This document shows positions 16,301 to 24,856 of a stretch of 47,660 nucleotides of DNA, piece by piece. The notes beneath the pieces were generated by a model. That model did no database searches, was not told where the DNA came from, and saw nothing but the letters and a program-made list of their open reading frames with translations. Within the stretch, counting starts at the first letter, position 1. Each line of letters begins with the position of its first letter. The translations under genes were made by a program, and so were the position numbers. This DNA is from an uncultured Clostridia bacterium (GTDB lineage Bacteria > Bacillota > Clostridia > UMGS1883): positions 1-47,660 of the forward strand of contig CANQRB010000013.1 in NCBI GenBank assembly GCA_947626145.1, given 5' to 3'.

Positions 16301-19049
16301 GCTTAAGGGTCTTGCCCTTTACGAGGCCGAATTGGAGGGGGCCAACATGAGTATCTTCATCGGCGTCCGTGCCGTACATCACAAAGGCCGCATCGGCGTC
16401 TGTTTGGTACTCGTAGCCTGTTTTGTACTCGCCGAAGGTACCGTCGGCGTTGGCATTGTTCTTTACATATACGGTATAATCAAGATCAATGTTCCGGTCT
16501 TCATTGTTGACCCTTGAAAACGGTATTTTCATGGAAATGGCGGAGCTGTTGATGTCGGCGGCCTTATCGGTCACGACGATGTCCGCGTCCGAGGCATCCC
16601 GTCCGGCCATGTAGGGCACAATAACGGTGCCGAACTTCACGTCCTCGCCGGTCTTTTTGAAGGAGGCGTACTTGCTGGAGGCCACAAGGCCGTAGTCGGC
16701 GCTGAAATAGCCGTCCTTCACCTCGGCTGCGGCGTCGGCGTCGGCGTTGTAAAGGCCGACGTTAGCCTCGTTCGCAAAGTTGGTGTAAACGCTGTGTCCG
16801 CCCTCGCCAACGGCGGCGCCGCTGGAGGGCATGAAGTGCCAGTTCTGGCGGTAAACCTGATCGGCCTTATTGCCGTCCACATAGTCGGTCAAAAAGGTGG
16901 TTCCGCCGACGCCCAGATGCTTAAGGAACAGAACATTCCTTGTGTGCCTGGTGTTGGGATAGCCGTGCTGGGTGCTTGTGGCAAAGGTAAACACATCATT
17001 GTCCGCGTAGGTGCTTATCTTTTCGCCTTTGGCGGAATTGGAGTGGTAGTTTTCGCTGCCGCCCATGCTCACGCCCTCGGCCTCGACGGTGTTGTGGGCA
17101 CTGGCATAGCGCAGCTCGTTATAAATTGTGTTGTTGGGGTTGGAGTAGCCGTAGCGTCCGCTGTCCACAAGCAGGGGCTTGCCGTAAGCGTACATAAGCA
17201 CCTGATTGGAGTCGGGGTGAGCGTGACCGTCGGCAGGGCTGTTCACAAATGAAACATAAGTGGTATCCTGCGGATTCCAGCTGGTGCGCATATATACGGA
17301 GTTGGCGTCGTCGTAGAGGACAGACTTGGCGTCCTTGGCCGCGGCGGAGTTCTCTCCGTTTACATAGGCGTTGAGCACGGGGTCGTTAAGGTACTCGGCT
17401 ATCATCCTGAACTCCGGCATCTTATCCCGGTAGTTGGAGTCGCCCACGTTAGAGTCCCAGCCGTCGGGGAAGAAGCTCTGGGCGGCGTTGCGGGCGGCGT
17501 AGGTGAGCTTGGTCCTGAAGTCGGCGCTCATGGGGTTGCCGGACTTTTGGGCGGCTATGGCGCAGTCGGTAAAGAGCTTTACGCACCACTCCGCGTAGGA
17601 GGGGCCGGCCTCGGTGAAGCTCATATCGTCGTTGTAGAGCAGGTCAAGGGTATACTCAACGTTGTACTCCACCTTGTCACGGAATTTGTCGTGATCCTTC
17701 AGCTCGGGCAGGAACTCAACGGCCTTGAAGAAGCCGGCGTTGGCGACTATTCTCCAGTTGCTCCACCAGTAGCTGCCGTTGGTGATGTCCTTTTCATAGA
17801 GGGAATTGCAGTCGCCCCACATGAAGGAGAGGATGTTGACGAATTCGTCCGGCTTGTCGTCGAAAGCGGGGGTGCCCAGCAGGGCGTCAACGATATCAAC
17901 CCAGCGGTTCAGACGTTCGCCGGTCTCAAGGGTACGGTTATAGCCGTAACTCATCTGAGTGGCGAAGGCGTCCATCAGATCGACCAGCTTGGGGCCGAAA
18001 TCCTTGCCGGGGTACTGCTCGTGATAGGGGTGAGTTTCGTTATACTTCTCCTCGCCCATCTCGAGGTAGGACAAATACTCATAAGCCATGGGCTTGCCGT
18101 ACCAGAAGCGGGCGGTAACGTTGTGATACTCGGCGTCGGCGTTGGAGACGTTCGCGCCCCAGGTGGGATCCACGGCGTCCTCATAGGAGTAGATATTTCC
18201 CTTTATGGCGTTCCAGGTCTGCTTGTTTTCGTCCCAGGTGGTGTCGCCGATGTTGATCACCAGCACGTCCTTGGGGCCGGTGGAGCAGTCGGGAGCCAGC
18301 GCGGCGTTGACAACCAGCCTGGCGGAGGTTATCTCCTTACCTGCGGCCGCGGTGAGGGGGAAGTTCATATAGGCGCGGCGGGTGTTCGTGCCCGTGGGGT
18401 TGGAACCGGAGCCGTCCTCCTTGACTTCCAGCTGCTCGGCGGCGCCGTTGTCGGCGGTCGTATTCTGAGAGCTTATGTAGGTGTCGTTGTCGGCGACGAC
18501 GGTTTCGCTTCCGCCGTCAAACTCCACCACAAGTCTGGGGGCGACGGCTTCGCCGGCCTCCTTGGACTTGACATATACGGGGAACTGCTGCTTGTTGCCA
18601 GCCATGAGCATGAAGCTCACCGCGCCGTTGGCCAGCTCGTGGCGTATACGGTCGGTGACGTCGATCTCATAATCGGCAAAGTCGGCGTTTTCCACGGTAA
18701 ATTCCGCCTGCCAGATATCGAACTCATAGGGTCCGGTGAGGATGTTCCTCATGGGCAGCACGGCCATGCCGTAATTTTCATCGGCCTCGGTGACGCCGCT
18801 GCCGGTGATCTCGCCCTTTTCGTGGCGGGCCTTGAAGTAACTGAGCAGCTCGGCCTTGGCCGTATCGTAGTCCTTTTTGTCCACGGCGGCCTTTACCTTG
18901 TTCAGGTCGGGATTTGCGGCGTAGTCCAGCTTGGCGAAGAATGTTTCGTCAGCCATGCTCGCGGCGCTCGCCCCCATGGGGAAGGCGGCCAGCACGGTGA
19001 ACACCATCGCCAGAGTCAGGATCAGGGCCATTACTCTTGACATTTCCAT
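13371..19049 (-). CDS. Giant secreted heparinase II/III-family lyase, multidomain
   Basis: A 1892-aa exported protein. Signal peptide about 1-29 (ending MGASA). Lyase helices begin near 35 (LLSYFKARHE), are interrupted by a DNRLRE/CBM96-like beta domain (about 80-290; DNDTYISSQNTTADNG), then resume as an alpha/alpha toroid. The heparinase II/III C-terminal sheet carries DGHAHPDSNQVLMYAYGK (about 605-622). Later come a second DNRLRE-like domain (about 1000-1190), MucBP-like repeats, a carbohydrate-binding module near 1340 (VANGSFEDGLDGWYAVG) and a LamG-like domain (about 1560-1780). No SLH or LPXTG anchor is seen. ATG at 19049 has AGGAGGA 7 bases upstream. Likely cleaves an acidic polysaccharide outside the cell; which one is not clear. 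Confidence 0.85.
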   Translation of the reverse strand: MEMSRVMALILTLAMVFTVLAAFPMGASAASMADETFFAKLDYAANPDLNKVKAAVDKKDYDTAKAELLSYFKARHEKGEITGSGVTEADENYGMAVLPMRNILTGPYEFDIWQAEFTVENADFADYEIDVTDRIRHELANGAVSFMLMAGNKQQFPVYVKSKEAGEAVAPRLVVEFDGGSETVVADNDTYISSQNTTADNGAAEQLEVKEDGSGSNPTGTNTRRAYMNFPLTAAAGKEITSARLVVNAALAPDCSTGPKDVLVINIGDTTWDENKQTWNAIKGNIYSYEDAVDPTWGANVSNADAEYHNVTARFWYGKPMAYEYLSYLEMGEEKYNETHPYHEQYPGKDFGPKLVDLMDAFATQMSYGYNRTLETGERLNRWVDIVDALLGTPAFDDKPDEFVNILSFMWGDCNSLYEKDITNGSYWWSNWRIVANAGFFKAVEFLPELKDHDKFRDKVEYNVEYTLDLLYNDDMSFTEAGPSYAEWCVKLFTDCAIAAQKSGNPMSADFRTKLTYAARNAAQSFFPDGWDSNVGDSNYRDKMPEFRMIAEYLNDPVLNAYVNGENSAAAKDAKSVLYDDANSVYMRTSWNPQDTTYVSFVNSPADGHAHPDSNQVLMYAYGKPLLVDSGRYGYSNPNNTIYNELRYASAHNTVEAEGVSMGGSENYHSNSAKGEKISTYADNDVFTFATSTQHGYPNTRHTRNVLFLKHLGVGGTTFLTDYVDGNKADQVYRQNWHFMPSSGAAVGEGGHSVYTNFANEANVGLYNADADAAAEVKDGYFSADYGLVASSKYASFKKTGEDVKFGTVIVPYMAGRDASDADIVVTDKAADINSSAISMKIPFSRVNNEDRNIDLDYTVYVKNNANADGTFGEYKTGYEYQTDADAAFVMYGTDADEDTHVGPLQFGLVKGKTLKQGDKVLIDSPAELNSIGVEMSGLLTPGIDISGENLTPTTDKNQAIKIYCTTGTVEYVNLNGESVEFEQDEDGYVYAVGVGSVTTVVEEEYTAEKDGYERNDDNNEAAEEGNRKYVQASINDYWARNAYLGFDLGENGADDFDKAVLKMTITEAASGGNIHFYWMDYGTWTRDNLPFVVDSNRMPTRNSSSGEFNGYKGYPYRMDKSVAGLNAGDVFEVDITDSLKGYLSNGAGEINPKFNKNFTIAMISETGSTKFASIEDADNPPGPTIVLYKSKTEGEKKETKVTVKFLDNEKNEIRDAATVTSGLSDGKIYTYNAPETVEYEGKTYYLDKANSDLSVMIAEGNTYELTANYVPAAEVKIQFTHNGETVGTAESAFVMPGSSYTYTPDMVYFFNEQGYLVDAEGSTLTVKADGSSVVDVALAKADITEIPVANGSFEDGLDGWYAVGANNLVTANGDGEKSSEQKYDGEYSYKQKNNNGGTSGCNLYGQLPLSDDVKAGDQYILAFRRYGGDSLTLTAGLSDSFYDIDGTVPDSGFVDESCGGLGNSDKSAVSCNLTGLPVNQWHQLAYTLTAGANSKYAVVYARWCGGQYFDDFRLYKVDNVEVKSATVTVKYVDAEGKDVRTAETFEARVGDEYDAKSYVIESFRGNKNLYTYNAEATKDLTGTVAEDTVVNIVYDAKAYDGILLDLSFDDAETGFAGGLGKAEPQGENVLADGKSGKALSLDGTESNWLNVTAAEDGSPLLTNVEEITVSFYSQVNGTDASWPFFAASSSAAQTYQQEHYIGILDNGGLTVERYSNSGARPANIRVEGTGDGWKLVTVVYSKDKTELYVDGQLKGTQASDYSLADVLGSKSVLQIGKANWDNGEFYNGLIDEFKIYDYAMTAQDVAGLMPNKVLVYDGAKATADSPEDGVLAVAQYDKDGKLLTVETKAVKAGETAEIAVTKAEGAVRSEAFLWKSIEGMEPVTGSVSVNF

Positions 19050-19221
19050 TTTTCATTCCTCCTGTTTAGTGGATTTATTTGGATTTTAATTATACACGTT
19101 AAACACGTAACTGCCGCACGTTGAGGCTTCGCCTGTAAGGGATGCCTTGGGCGCATCTTATGTCAACGACAAACAAAACTAATGCACGCTTTATTCCTAA
19201 TTTTCTTTCGTCTTCCCCTGA

Positions 19222-19250
19222 ATTATACCACAAATTCAGTGCATTGTCAA
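19222..19250 (-). promoter_or_regulatory. Promoter upstream of the giant lyase, with long leader
   Basis: Minus strand TTGACA (19245-19250), 17-base spacer, TATAAT (19222-19227). The leader is about 165 bases and contains a repeat fragment (19108-19146) whose first 23 bases recur at 19457-19479. A second TATAAT-like box at 19088-19094 could give a shorter transcript. Confidence 0.7.
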
Positions 19251-19405
19251 TATTTTGCCTCAACATTTTTCAAAAATTACCAAACTATACTTTTAAAGAA
19301 TATTGGCAGCCCGTGGCGGCAACACTTGAAATATGGAAGTTTTTATAAGGATGAGTGCCGTCATAAAAAATATTTCGCTGTGCTTTTGGGTCTGGGAATC
19401 TGCAC

Positions 19406-19628
19406 CCCTTCCCCTCTAAGGGGAAGGCTTTTTTCTGTCATTGTCACCAAGGCGCATAACTGCCGCACGTTGAGGCTTCCCCTCGAGGGGAAGCTGTCAG
19501 CGTCAGCTGACTGATGAGGTGTAGCCGCTGTGCGGCGTTATTGTAAACGTACACGTATAACGGATGCTTCGCATCCTACACCTCATCCGGCCCTGCGGGC
19601 CACCTTCCCCTCTAAGGGGAAGGCTTTG
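19406..19628. repeat. Palindromic MITE-like repeat cluster
   Basis: CTTCCCCTCGAGGGGAAG (19476-19493) and CCTTCCCCTCTAAGGGGAAG (19602-19621, and again at 19407-19426) are self-palindromes. GATGAGGTGTAG (19512-19523) is inverted as CTACACCTCATC (19576-19587). The whole folds into one large hairpin with no coding potential. Fragments of the same family occur at 19108-19146 and 23985-24016. The gap 19251-19405 holds nothing I recognise. Confidence 0.75.
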
Positions 19629-19693
19629 TCCTTGTCATTGTCACCTTAGATTTATACAGTGTCGCGCCCTACTGTGGTATTTGTTACCGCCAG

Positions 19694-19730
19694 TATTCCT
19701 AATTCCTCATTCCTAATTCCTAATTTCCCA
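19694..19730. repeat. Heptad repeat array
   Basis: About five TTCCTAA/TTCCTCA heptads immediately beyond the stop of the nucleotidyltransferase gene, preceded by ACCGCCAG as in the array at 5283. Same family as 4680, 5283, 5940, 6724 and 42567. Confidence 0.75.
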
Positions 19731-20480
19731 TTATTGCTCCGGCTTATATGTGTAAATCTCCTGCACCTTCTTATAGCTCTCAAGGTCGCCGATGTCGTAG
19801 CGGCGTCCGGGCATGACATAGGCGTACACGGGAGTGTGCTCGCAGAGGTAGCACACAAAGCTGCCGGGGGCGTCGGTGCCGCAGCCGTCGGCAATTCCCT
19901 TGGCCACGTAGGGCAGATCCTCCCGCCGGTAATAGTAGAAGGGGCCGACGCACCAGTTGCTCTTGGGCTCCCGGGGCTTTTCCTCCATGGAAACTATTTT
20001 CATGTTCTCATCGGGGATCATTACGCCGCAGCGGCGGAGCTCCTCAAGGCTCTCTTCGTAGTTGACCATCACGGCGGAGGAGTTGTGCTCCTCGGCGAAC
20101 TTCACAAACTCCCTAAAGGAAAAGTCGATCAGGTTGTCGCCGGCGATTATCAGCACGTCCTCGTCGATGTTCATGCTTTCAAGGGCAAACTGTATGTCCT
20201 TCACGGCCCCGAGACGGGTCTCGTTGGAGGTGCTGCCGTCGTCAAGGACTGTCACCGGCTTCTTTACGGCGGTGTTGTCCTTCGTCCATTGAACGAAATG
20301 CTCATAATATCTGTGATTGGACACGATAATATGTCCGTCTATGTCGTCAAGCTTATCTATATCACGCAAAAGGTGATCCAATATGCTCATCCCGTTGACC
20401 TCAAGCAGAGGCTTGGGAAAATTTTCCGTCAGCGGGTAAAGCCGGGTGGCGTAGCCCGCCGCAAGAACGATACATTTCAC
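19731..20480 (-). CDS. Sugar-phosphate nucleotidyltransferase
   Basis: A 249-aa nucleotidyltransferase of the RmlA/GT-A-like NTP_transferase family, which joins a sugar-1-phosphate or choline phosphate to a nucleotide. The N-terminal signature IVLAAGYATRLYPLTENFPK binds the nucleotide; IIAGDNLIDFSF gives the metal Asp and RRYDIGDLESY is the typical C-terminal motif. GTG start at 20480 with GAGGGG 6 bases upstream. It lies 26 bases after the glycyl-tRNA synthetase gene and is probably co-transcribed. It could feed the exopolysaccharide or LicD pathway encoded nearby, but it is not in that operon and the substrate is not evident. Confidence 0.87.
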   Translation of the reverse strand: MKCIVLAAGYATRLYPLTENFPKPLLEVNGMSILDHLLRDIDKLDDIDGHIIVSNHRYYEHFVQWTKDNTAVKKPVTVLDDGSTSNETRLGAVKDIQFALESMNIDEDVLIIAGDNLIDFSFREFVKFAEEHNSSAVMVNYEESLEELRRCGVMIPDENMKIVSMEEKPREPKSNWCVGPFYYYRREDLPYVAKGIADGCGTDAPGSFVCYLCEHTPVYAYVMPGRRYDIGDLESYKKVQEIYTYKPEQ

Positions 20481-20506
20481 ATTATTCCCCTCGTTTCTTA
20501 TGTTGT

Positions 20507-21898
20507 TTAAAACTCGAGCAGCTTTTCCATATAAGCGTCAAGCTCGTCTGTCTTTATACGCTTCTGCTCCATGGTGTCGCGGTCACGGACGGTAACGCAG
20601 CCGTCCTCGGCGGTGTCAAAGTCAACTGTTATGCACACCGGCGTGCCTATCTCGTCCTGACGGCGGTAACGCTTGCCGATGGAACCGGCCTCGTCATAGT
20701 CGCAGGGATACTTCTTGATGAGCTTCTGGAACAGCTCCGTCGCCGGCTCGGAGAGCTTTTTGCTCAGGGGCAGCACGGCCGCCTTGACGGGCGCAAGGGC
20801 GGGATGGAGACGGAGCACCACGCGGGTGTCCTTTTCGTCGATGACCTCCTCGTCGTAGGCGTCGCAGAGGAAGGCCAGAGCCACACGGTCGGCGCCCAGC
20901 GAGGGCTCGATTACGTAAGGCACATAGCGCTCGTTGGTGACGGGGTCGATGTACTCCATGGACTCGCCGCTGTGGTTCTGGTGCTGGGTCAGGTCGTAGT
21001 CGGTGCGGTCGGCTATGCCCCAAAGCTCGCCCCAGCCGAAGGGGAACATGAACTCGATGTCCGTGGTGCCCTTTGAATAGAAGGACAGCTCCTCGGGGCT
21101 GTGGTCGCGGAGACGCATATTCTCCTCCTTCATACCCAGCGACAGCAGGAAGTCGCGGCAGTAGCCCCGCCAGAACTCGAACCACTCCATGTCGGTGCCG
21201 GGCTTGCAGAAGAACTCCAGCTCCATCTGCTCAAACTCACGGATGCGGAAAATGAAGTTGCCGGGAGTTATCTCGTTGCGGAAGCTTTTGCCCACCTGTC
21301 CCACGCCGAAGGGTATCTTTTTGCGGGTGGTACGGGCGATGTTCTTGAAGTTGACGAAAATTCCCTGAGCGGTCTCGGGACGGAGGTAAAGCTCGTTCTT
21401 GGCGTCCTCGGTCACGCCCTGGAAGGTCTTGAACATAAGGTTGAACTTGCGTATATCGGTGAAGCTGTGGCTGCCGCAGTCGGGGCAGGGGATGTTGTTG
21501 TCACGGATGAAGTCCAGCATTTTCTGGTTGTCCCAGCCGTCAACGACGATATTTTCCCCTCTCTCGTGGCAGAAGTCCTCGATGAGCTTGTCGGCCCGAT
21601 GGCGGGTCTTGCAGTCCTTGCAGTCCATCAGCGGATCGCTGAAGCCGCCCACGTGGCCGCTGGCCACCCAAACCTCGGGGTTCATGAGGATGGCGCTGTC
21701 AAGGCCCACATTGTAGGGGCTCTCCTGGACGAACTTTTTCCACCAGGCACGCTTCACATTATTTTTGAACTCAACGCCTAGGGGGCCGTAGTCCCAGCTG
21801 TTGGACAGGCCGCCGTATATCTCGCTGCCGGGGTAAACATAGCCCCGGCCCTTGCACAGGGCGACGATTTTATCCATGGTCTTATCTTCATTTCTCAT
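20507..21898 (-). CDS. glyQS: Glycine-tRNA ligase (single-chain, dimeric type)
   Basis: A 463-aa class II synthetase that charges tRNA-Gly. It has the single-chain layout: [20 protein letters not shown] at the N-terminus (motif 1 region), [14 protein letters not shown] and [20 protein letters not shown] (motif 2), a zinc-binding-like Cys cluster ([15 protein letters not shown]) and [11 protein letters not shown] (motif 3). The anticodon-binding domain follows from about residue 350. ATG at 21898 is kept, with AAGGA 10 bases upstream; an in-frame ATG at 21877 is an alternative. The leader is too short for a T-box riboswitch. An 11-bp inverted repeat covers its -10 region. It probably co-transcribes the downstream nucleotidyltransferase. 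Confidence 0.95.
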   Translation of the reverse strand: MRNEDKTMDKIVALCKGRGYVYPGSEIYGGLSNSWDYGPLGVEFKNNVKRAWWKKFVQESPYNVGLDSAILMNPEVWVASGHVGGFSDPLMDCKDCKTRHRADKLIEDFCHERGENIVVDGWDNQKMLDFIRDNNIPCPDCGSHSFTDIRKFNLMFKTFQGVTEDAKNELYLRPETAQGIFVNFKNIARTTRKKIPFGVGQVGKSFRNEITPGNFIFRIREFEQMELEFFCKPGTDMEWFEFWRGYCRDFLLSLGMKEENMRLRDHSPEELSFYSKGTTDIEFMFPFGWGELWGIADRTDYDLTQHQNHSGESMEYIDPVTNERYVPYVIEPSLGADRVALAFLCDAYDEEVIDEKDTRVVLRLHPALAPVKAAVLPLSKKLSEPATELFQKLIKKYPCDYDEAGSIGKRYRRQDEIGTPVCITVDFDTAEDGCVTVRDRDTMEQKRIKTDELDAYMEKLLEF

Positions 21899-21915
21899 TG
21901 GCTACAAATCCTTTC

Positions 21916-21946
21916 GTGTACAATTATACTTATTTTAATTGTACAC
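21916..21946. promoter_or_regulatory. Operator-like 11-bp perfect inverted repeat over the glyQS promoter
   Basis: GTGTACAATTA (21916-21926) and TAATTGTACAC (21936-21946) are perfect inverted repeats with a 9-base spacer. A minus-strand TATAAT (21923-21928) lies inside the left arm, so a protein bound here would cover the start site. The -35 region is poor, consistent with regulated transcription. Confidence 0.55.
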
Positions 21947-21995
21947 TAAAAAAAGGAATTTGTAAAGTACTTATTAATATTTTTTTAATTTTTTC

Positions 21996-22024
21996 TTGAC
22001 AAATCTTTTGACCCCTTCTATAAT
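21996..22024 (+). promoter_or_regulatory. Promoter of the GH26 gene
   Basis: TTGACA (21996-22001), 17-base spacer, TATAAT (22019-22024). Both hexamers are consensus. The leader of about 48 bases ends with AAGGAGGA before the ATG at 22079. Confidence 0.85.
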
Positions 22025-22078
22025 ATAATTATAGGGATGTGAAATATCCAAATAAATTTGCAAGGAGGAACACAACAC

Positions 22079-23914
22079 ATGAAGAAAATCATCCCCATTA
22101 TGGCGGCGATAATCACGGTTTTTGCCGCCCACTCGGCATTTGCGATCAATGTCAGCGTCAACGGCGCGAAAGTTAATTTCACCGCCGACGACGGCTATCC
22201 CTTTGCCGAGAACGGCCATACTCTCGTACCCCTCCGCGCCACCTGCGAGGCCTTCGGCGCCCAGGTGAGCTGGGACGCGGCCAATAATCAGGCCGTCATT
22301 GTCAAGGACGGCGTGACCGTTACCGCTCCCCTCGGCGACAATCACGTTTACCGCAACGGTGAGGCCATCACCAATGAGGTAGCCACTCAGGCCCGTGACG
22401 GCCGCACCTATCTGCCCATTCGGGTGGTAATGGAGGCCTTCGACGCCCAGGTTGGCTGGGACGGCGCCAGCGAGACCGTCACCGTAAACGATCCCGACGC
22501 CATTTACATTCAGAGCCTGGACAAAAGCGTTTCCGGAAAAAATAATACCAACAAGGCCCTGGCCCTCATTGACAAAGGCCTTGCCAATATGAATTCCGGT
22601 CAATTCCATAACGCTTCCCTCTGCTATCAACGCAGCGCCGACTATTGGTGGACCGTTCCCGGACAGGAGGAAACAGCGCGTTTCTTCCAAAATCTTGCGG
22701 ACAGCGCCAACGCTGATGTAAAGCTCTTCCTCAAGACCGGTGACGCTTCTTACAACAGGTCCACATATTTCGGCGCCCCCTTTGAACCCAAGGACGCCAT
22801 ACTTCTGGGCACCACTTACAACTCTGACACCGAGGCTCTTACCGGATTCAAGCACAACCTCATCCTTCAATATTTCGACTACGGCGTGGAGTTTTCCTCT
22901 CAGGACAGCTGGTTCTTCAAGCCCCTTCGTCAGAACAACACCGTTCTCGAGGTGGCCTGGCAGCCCAAAGGCGGTCTTGACTCGGTCAACGACGCTGACT
23001 ACATAATCCGTCAGGCCCAGTATCTCCAGAACTGTGGCGTTAAGATCCTTCTCCGTTTCGCCAATGAGATGAACGATGAGACTTGCGCCTGGTACACCAC
23101 CGATTACAATAAGTATATCGAAAAGTACCGTTTCGTAGCCAATATATTCCGTCAGTACGCCCCCGATGTAGCTCTTATGTGGGCGCCCAACTTCTACCCC
23201 GCCGACACGGTTGATCTCTACTATCCCGGCGACGACGTTGTTGACTATGTGGGCCTCAGCGTTTATCAGGAATATGTGCCTAACAACGACCCCTATGACC
23301 CCCACACCACGGGCAAAGGAGTAGAGCGCGGTCGCTGGCCCGACGTCTTCAAGCGGGTATATGACACCTATGGTTGGAAAAAGCCCATCATCATGGCCGA
23401 GGGCGGCTGCAGCTACGTTAGCCCCCACACCGGTCAGGACGTGACCGACTTCTCCGTAACACAGATGGGACTGTTCTACACCTATCTGCCCATACTCTAC
23501 CCCAACGTAAAAATGGCTGTGCTCTTCAACACCATTGACTGGGGCGGAAGAATGTTCTATCTCAACCAGAGGCCCGCTCTGGCGGAAGCTTATAAGAATG
23601 GCATCAACAGCTCCGGCCGGTATATAGGCGACATTTCTCAGACACCCGCTCCGGAGTACTACTATGAGCTCCACAACAACTTTACCGTGCCCGCCGGGCC
23701 CGTCGAGCTGTGCAGCTATATCACCTCTCCCGCCATCGTCTACGATTATGTGACCTACACCATTATGGGCGTGGATTACAACTCCTACGCGATGCCCTAC
23801 ACTATACCCTTCGATTTCAGCGCGTACTCCGGCCAGACAGTTGAGGTTCGCGTTCGGGCCTTCGCTAACGGCCAGTGCTGCGCCGACGAAACCACGAAGA
23901 TCCAGGTGCAGTAA
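22079..23914 (+). CDS. Secreted GH26-like hydrolase with copper-amine-oxidase-type N-domains
   Basis: A 611-aa exported protein. Signal peptide about 1-23 (ending AHSAFA). Residues 24-135 hold two copies of the copper amine oxidase N-terminal (stalk) motif: HTLVPLRATCEAFGAQVSWD and TYLPIRVVMEAFDAQVGWD. The catalytic part resembles GH26 (beta-mannanase type): Glu near 329 in RFANEMND would be acid/base and Glu near 440 in PIIMAEGGCSY the nucleophile. A beta-sandwich tail follows. It has no sortase or SLH anchor; the stalk domains may hold it in the wall. ATG at 22079 with AAGGAGGA. Monocistronic, with strong promoter and terminator. Mannan is the likely but unproven substrate. Confidence 0.83.
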   Translation: MKKIIPIMAAIITVFAAHSAFAINVSVNGAKVNFTADDGYPFAENGHTLVPLRATCEAFGAQVSWDAANNQAVIVKDGVTVTAPLGDNHVYRNGEAITNEVATQARDGRTYLPIRVVMEAFDAQVGWDGASETVTVNDPDAIYIQSLDKSVSGKNNTNKALALIDKGLANMNSGQFHNASLCYQRSADYWWTVPGQEETARFFQNLADSANADVKLFLKTGDASYNRSTYFGAPFEPKDAILLGTTYNSDTEALTGFKHNLILQYFDYGVEFSSQDSWFFKPLRQNNTVLEVAWQPKGGLDSVNDADYIIRQAQYLQNCGVKILLRFANEMNDETCAWYTTDYNKYIEKYRFVANIFRQYAPDVALMWAPNFYPADTVDLYYPGDDVVDYVGLSVYQEYVPNNDPYDPHTTGKGVERGRWPDVFKRVYDTYGWKKPIIMAEGGCSYVSPHTGQDVTDFSVTQMGLFYTYLPILYPNVKMAVLFNTIDWGGRMFYLNQRPALAEAYKNGINSSGRYIGDISQTPAPEYYYELHNNFTVPAGPVELCSYITSPAIVYDYVTYTIMGVDYNSYAMPYTIPFDFSAYSGQTVEVRVRAFANGQCCADETTKIQVQ

Positions 23915-23936
23915 TTTTAAACGCAAAACTACTGAC

Positions 23937-23972
23937 AAAAGCCGCCATCTCTGCGATGGCGGCTTTATTTTC
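23937..23972. terminator. Bidirectional rho-independent terminator
   Basis: GCCGCCATC (23941-23949) pairs with GATGGCGGC (23955-23963), flanked by AAAA and TTTATTTT. It serves the GH26 gene and can also stop the convergent exopolysaccharide operon. Next to it, 23985-24016 is a small palindromic repeat fragment (GTTTAC/GTAAAC). Confidence 0.88.
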
Positions 23973-24033
23973 GTTATGCTTTTTGTTTACGGACGCTGCG
24001 CGGCGTTAGTGTAAACGTGTGTTTAATCTTTAA

Positions 24034-24831
24034 TCACAGGCTCACTTTCCACTCTATATCCCCGATCCTCTGCTCATGGCCCTTTTTCTGATCCTCAGGC
24101 AGGGGAGCCATATAGTCCCCGAAATTCAGCGTGAGATAGGCGTGATAATCGGCGGGCACGGGATAGAGACCGTCCTCGAATTGCAGCCGCTTTTCCCCGC
24201 CGAAGATAACCCTGCGCTCCACGATTTTCGTGCCCTTGCAGGGCAGCAGCACATAGCGGGTACCCTCGCCGTGAGCCTTCATGCGGCCGGTCACAAAGCG
24301 GTGAAAGAAATGGCGGAAGCCTATGGGCAGGAATTCCAGCGCCCGGGTAAGGGGGCCGCGCCTGCCGTCGAACCTCGTAAACTCCGCCAGCATTATCTTG
24401 TTGGCGGCCTTGAACAGAAATATCTCCAGCTTGCGCAGGGGAGCGAAGTCGCTCAAAGGGTAGATGGGGAAAAGGTCGATGCAGATGCCCCAGTTTATGG
24501 GAATGGAGGCATACTTTTTCGGCCGCGAAAGGGTGTTCACCGCCCGTATCTTGCTCCATGTCATGGGGTAATGCCGCTCAACGGAGGAGTCGGTAATCAT
24601 GTACTCCTTATTTCCCTCCCGGGGAAAGACCTCCATAAGCCGTTCAAGGTCGCGGCAGGGAACCAGCACATCTATGTCGTCGTCCCACGGAATAAAGCCG
24701 CCATACTTGGCCGCGCCCAGAAGGGTGCCCTGACCCAGAAAGTACCGGATGCCGTTGAGGCGGCAGACCCGGTCAAGCTCACGGAGCATACCGTACTCCA
24801 CATGTTGTATATCCCTAAGCAAACCGCTCAC
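24034..24831 (-). CDS. LicD family phosphotransferase
   Basis: A 265-aa LicD-type nucleotidyltransferase-fold protein. Such proteins transfer phosphocholine or similar phosphodiester groups onto cell-surface glycans. Diagnostic is LGQGTLLGAAKYGGFIPWDD with the following DID metal residues (about 30-53). It is the last gene of the exopolysaccharide operon, 25 bases after the HD-domain gene, GTG start at 24831 with AAGGGAGAG. No choline-uptake or licC gene is in the operon; the nucleotidyltransferase at 19731 is the only candidate partner in the window. Its likely job is decorating the polymer with a phospho-substituent. Confidence 0.85.
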   Translation of the reverse strand: MSGLLRDIQHVEYGMLRELDRVCRLNGIRYFLGQGTLLGAAKYGGFIPWDDDIDVLVPCRDLERLMEVFPREGNKEYMITDSSVERHYPMTWSKIRAVNTLSRPKKYASIPINWGICIDLFPIYPLSDFAPLRKLEIFLFKAANKIMLAEFTRFDGRRGPLTRALEFLPIGFRHFFHRFVTGRMKAHGEGTRYVLLPCKGTKIVERRVIFGGEKRLQFEDGLYPVPADYHAYLTLNFGDYMAPLPEDQKKGHEQRIGDIEWKVSL

Positions 24832-24856
24832 CGTGTTCTCTCCCTTCGGCTAAATA

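Noticed and set aside
21974-23938. Minus-strand open frame of 654 codons opposite the GH26 gene
   Set aside because: The GH26 gene has a promoter, ribosome-binding site, signal peptide and domains; the antisense frame has none.
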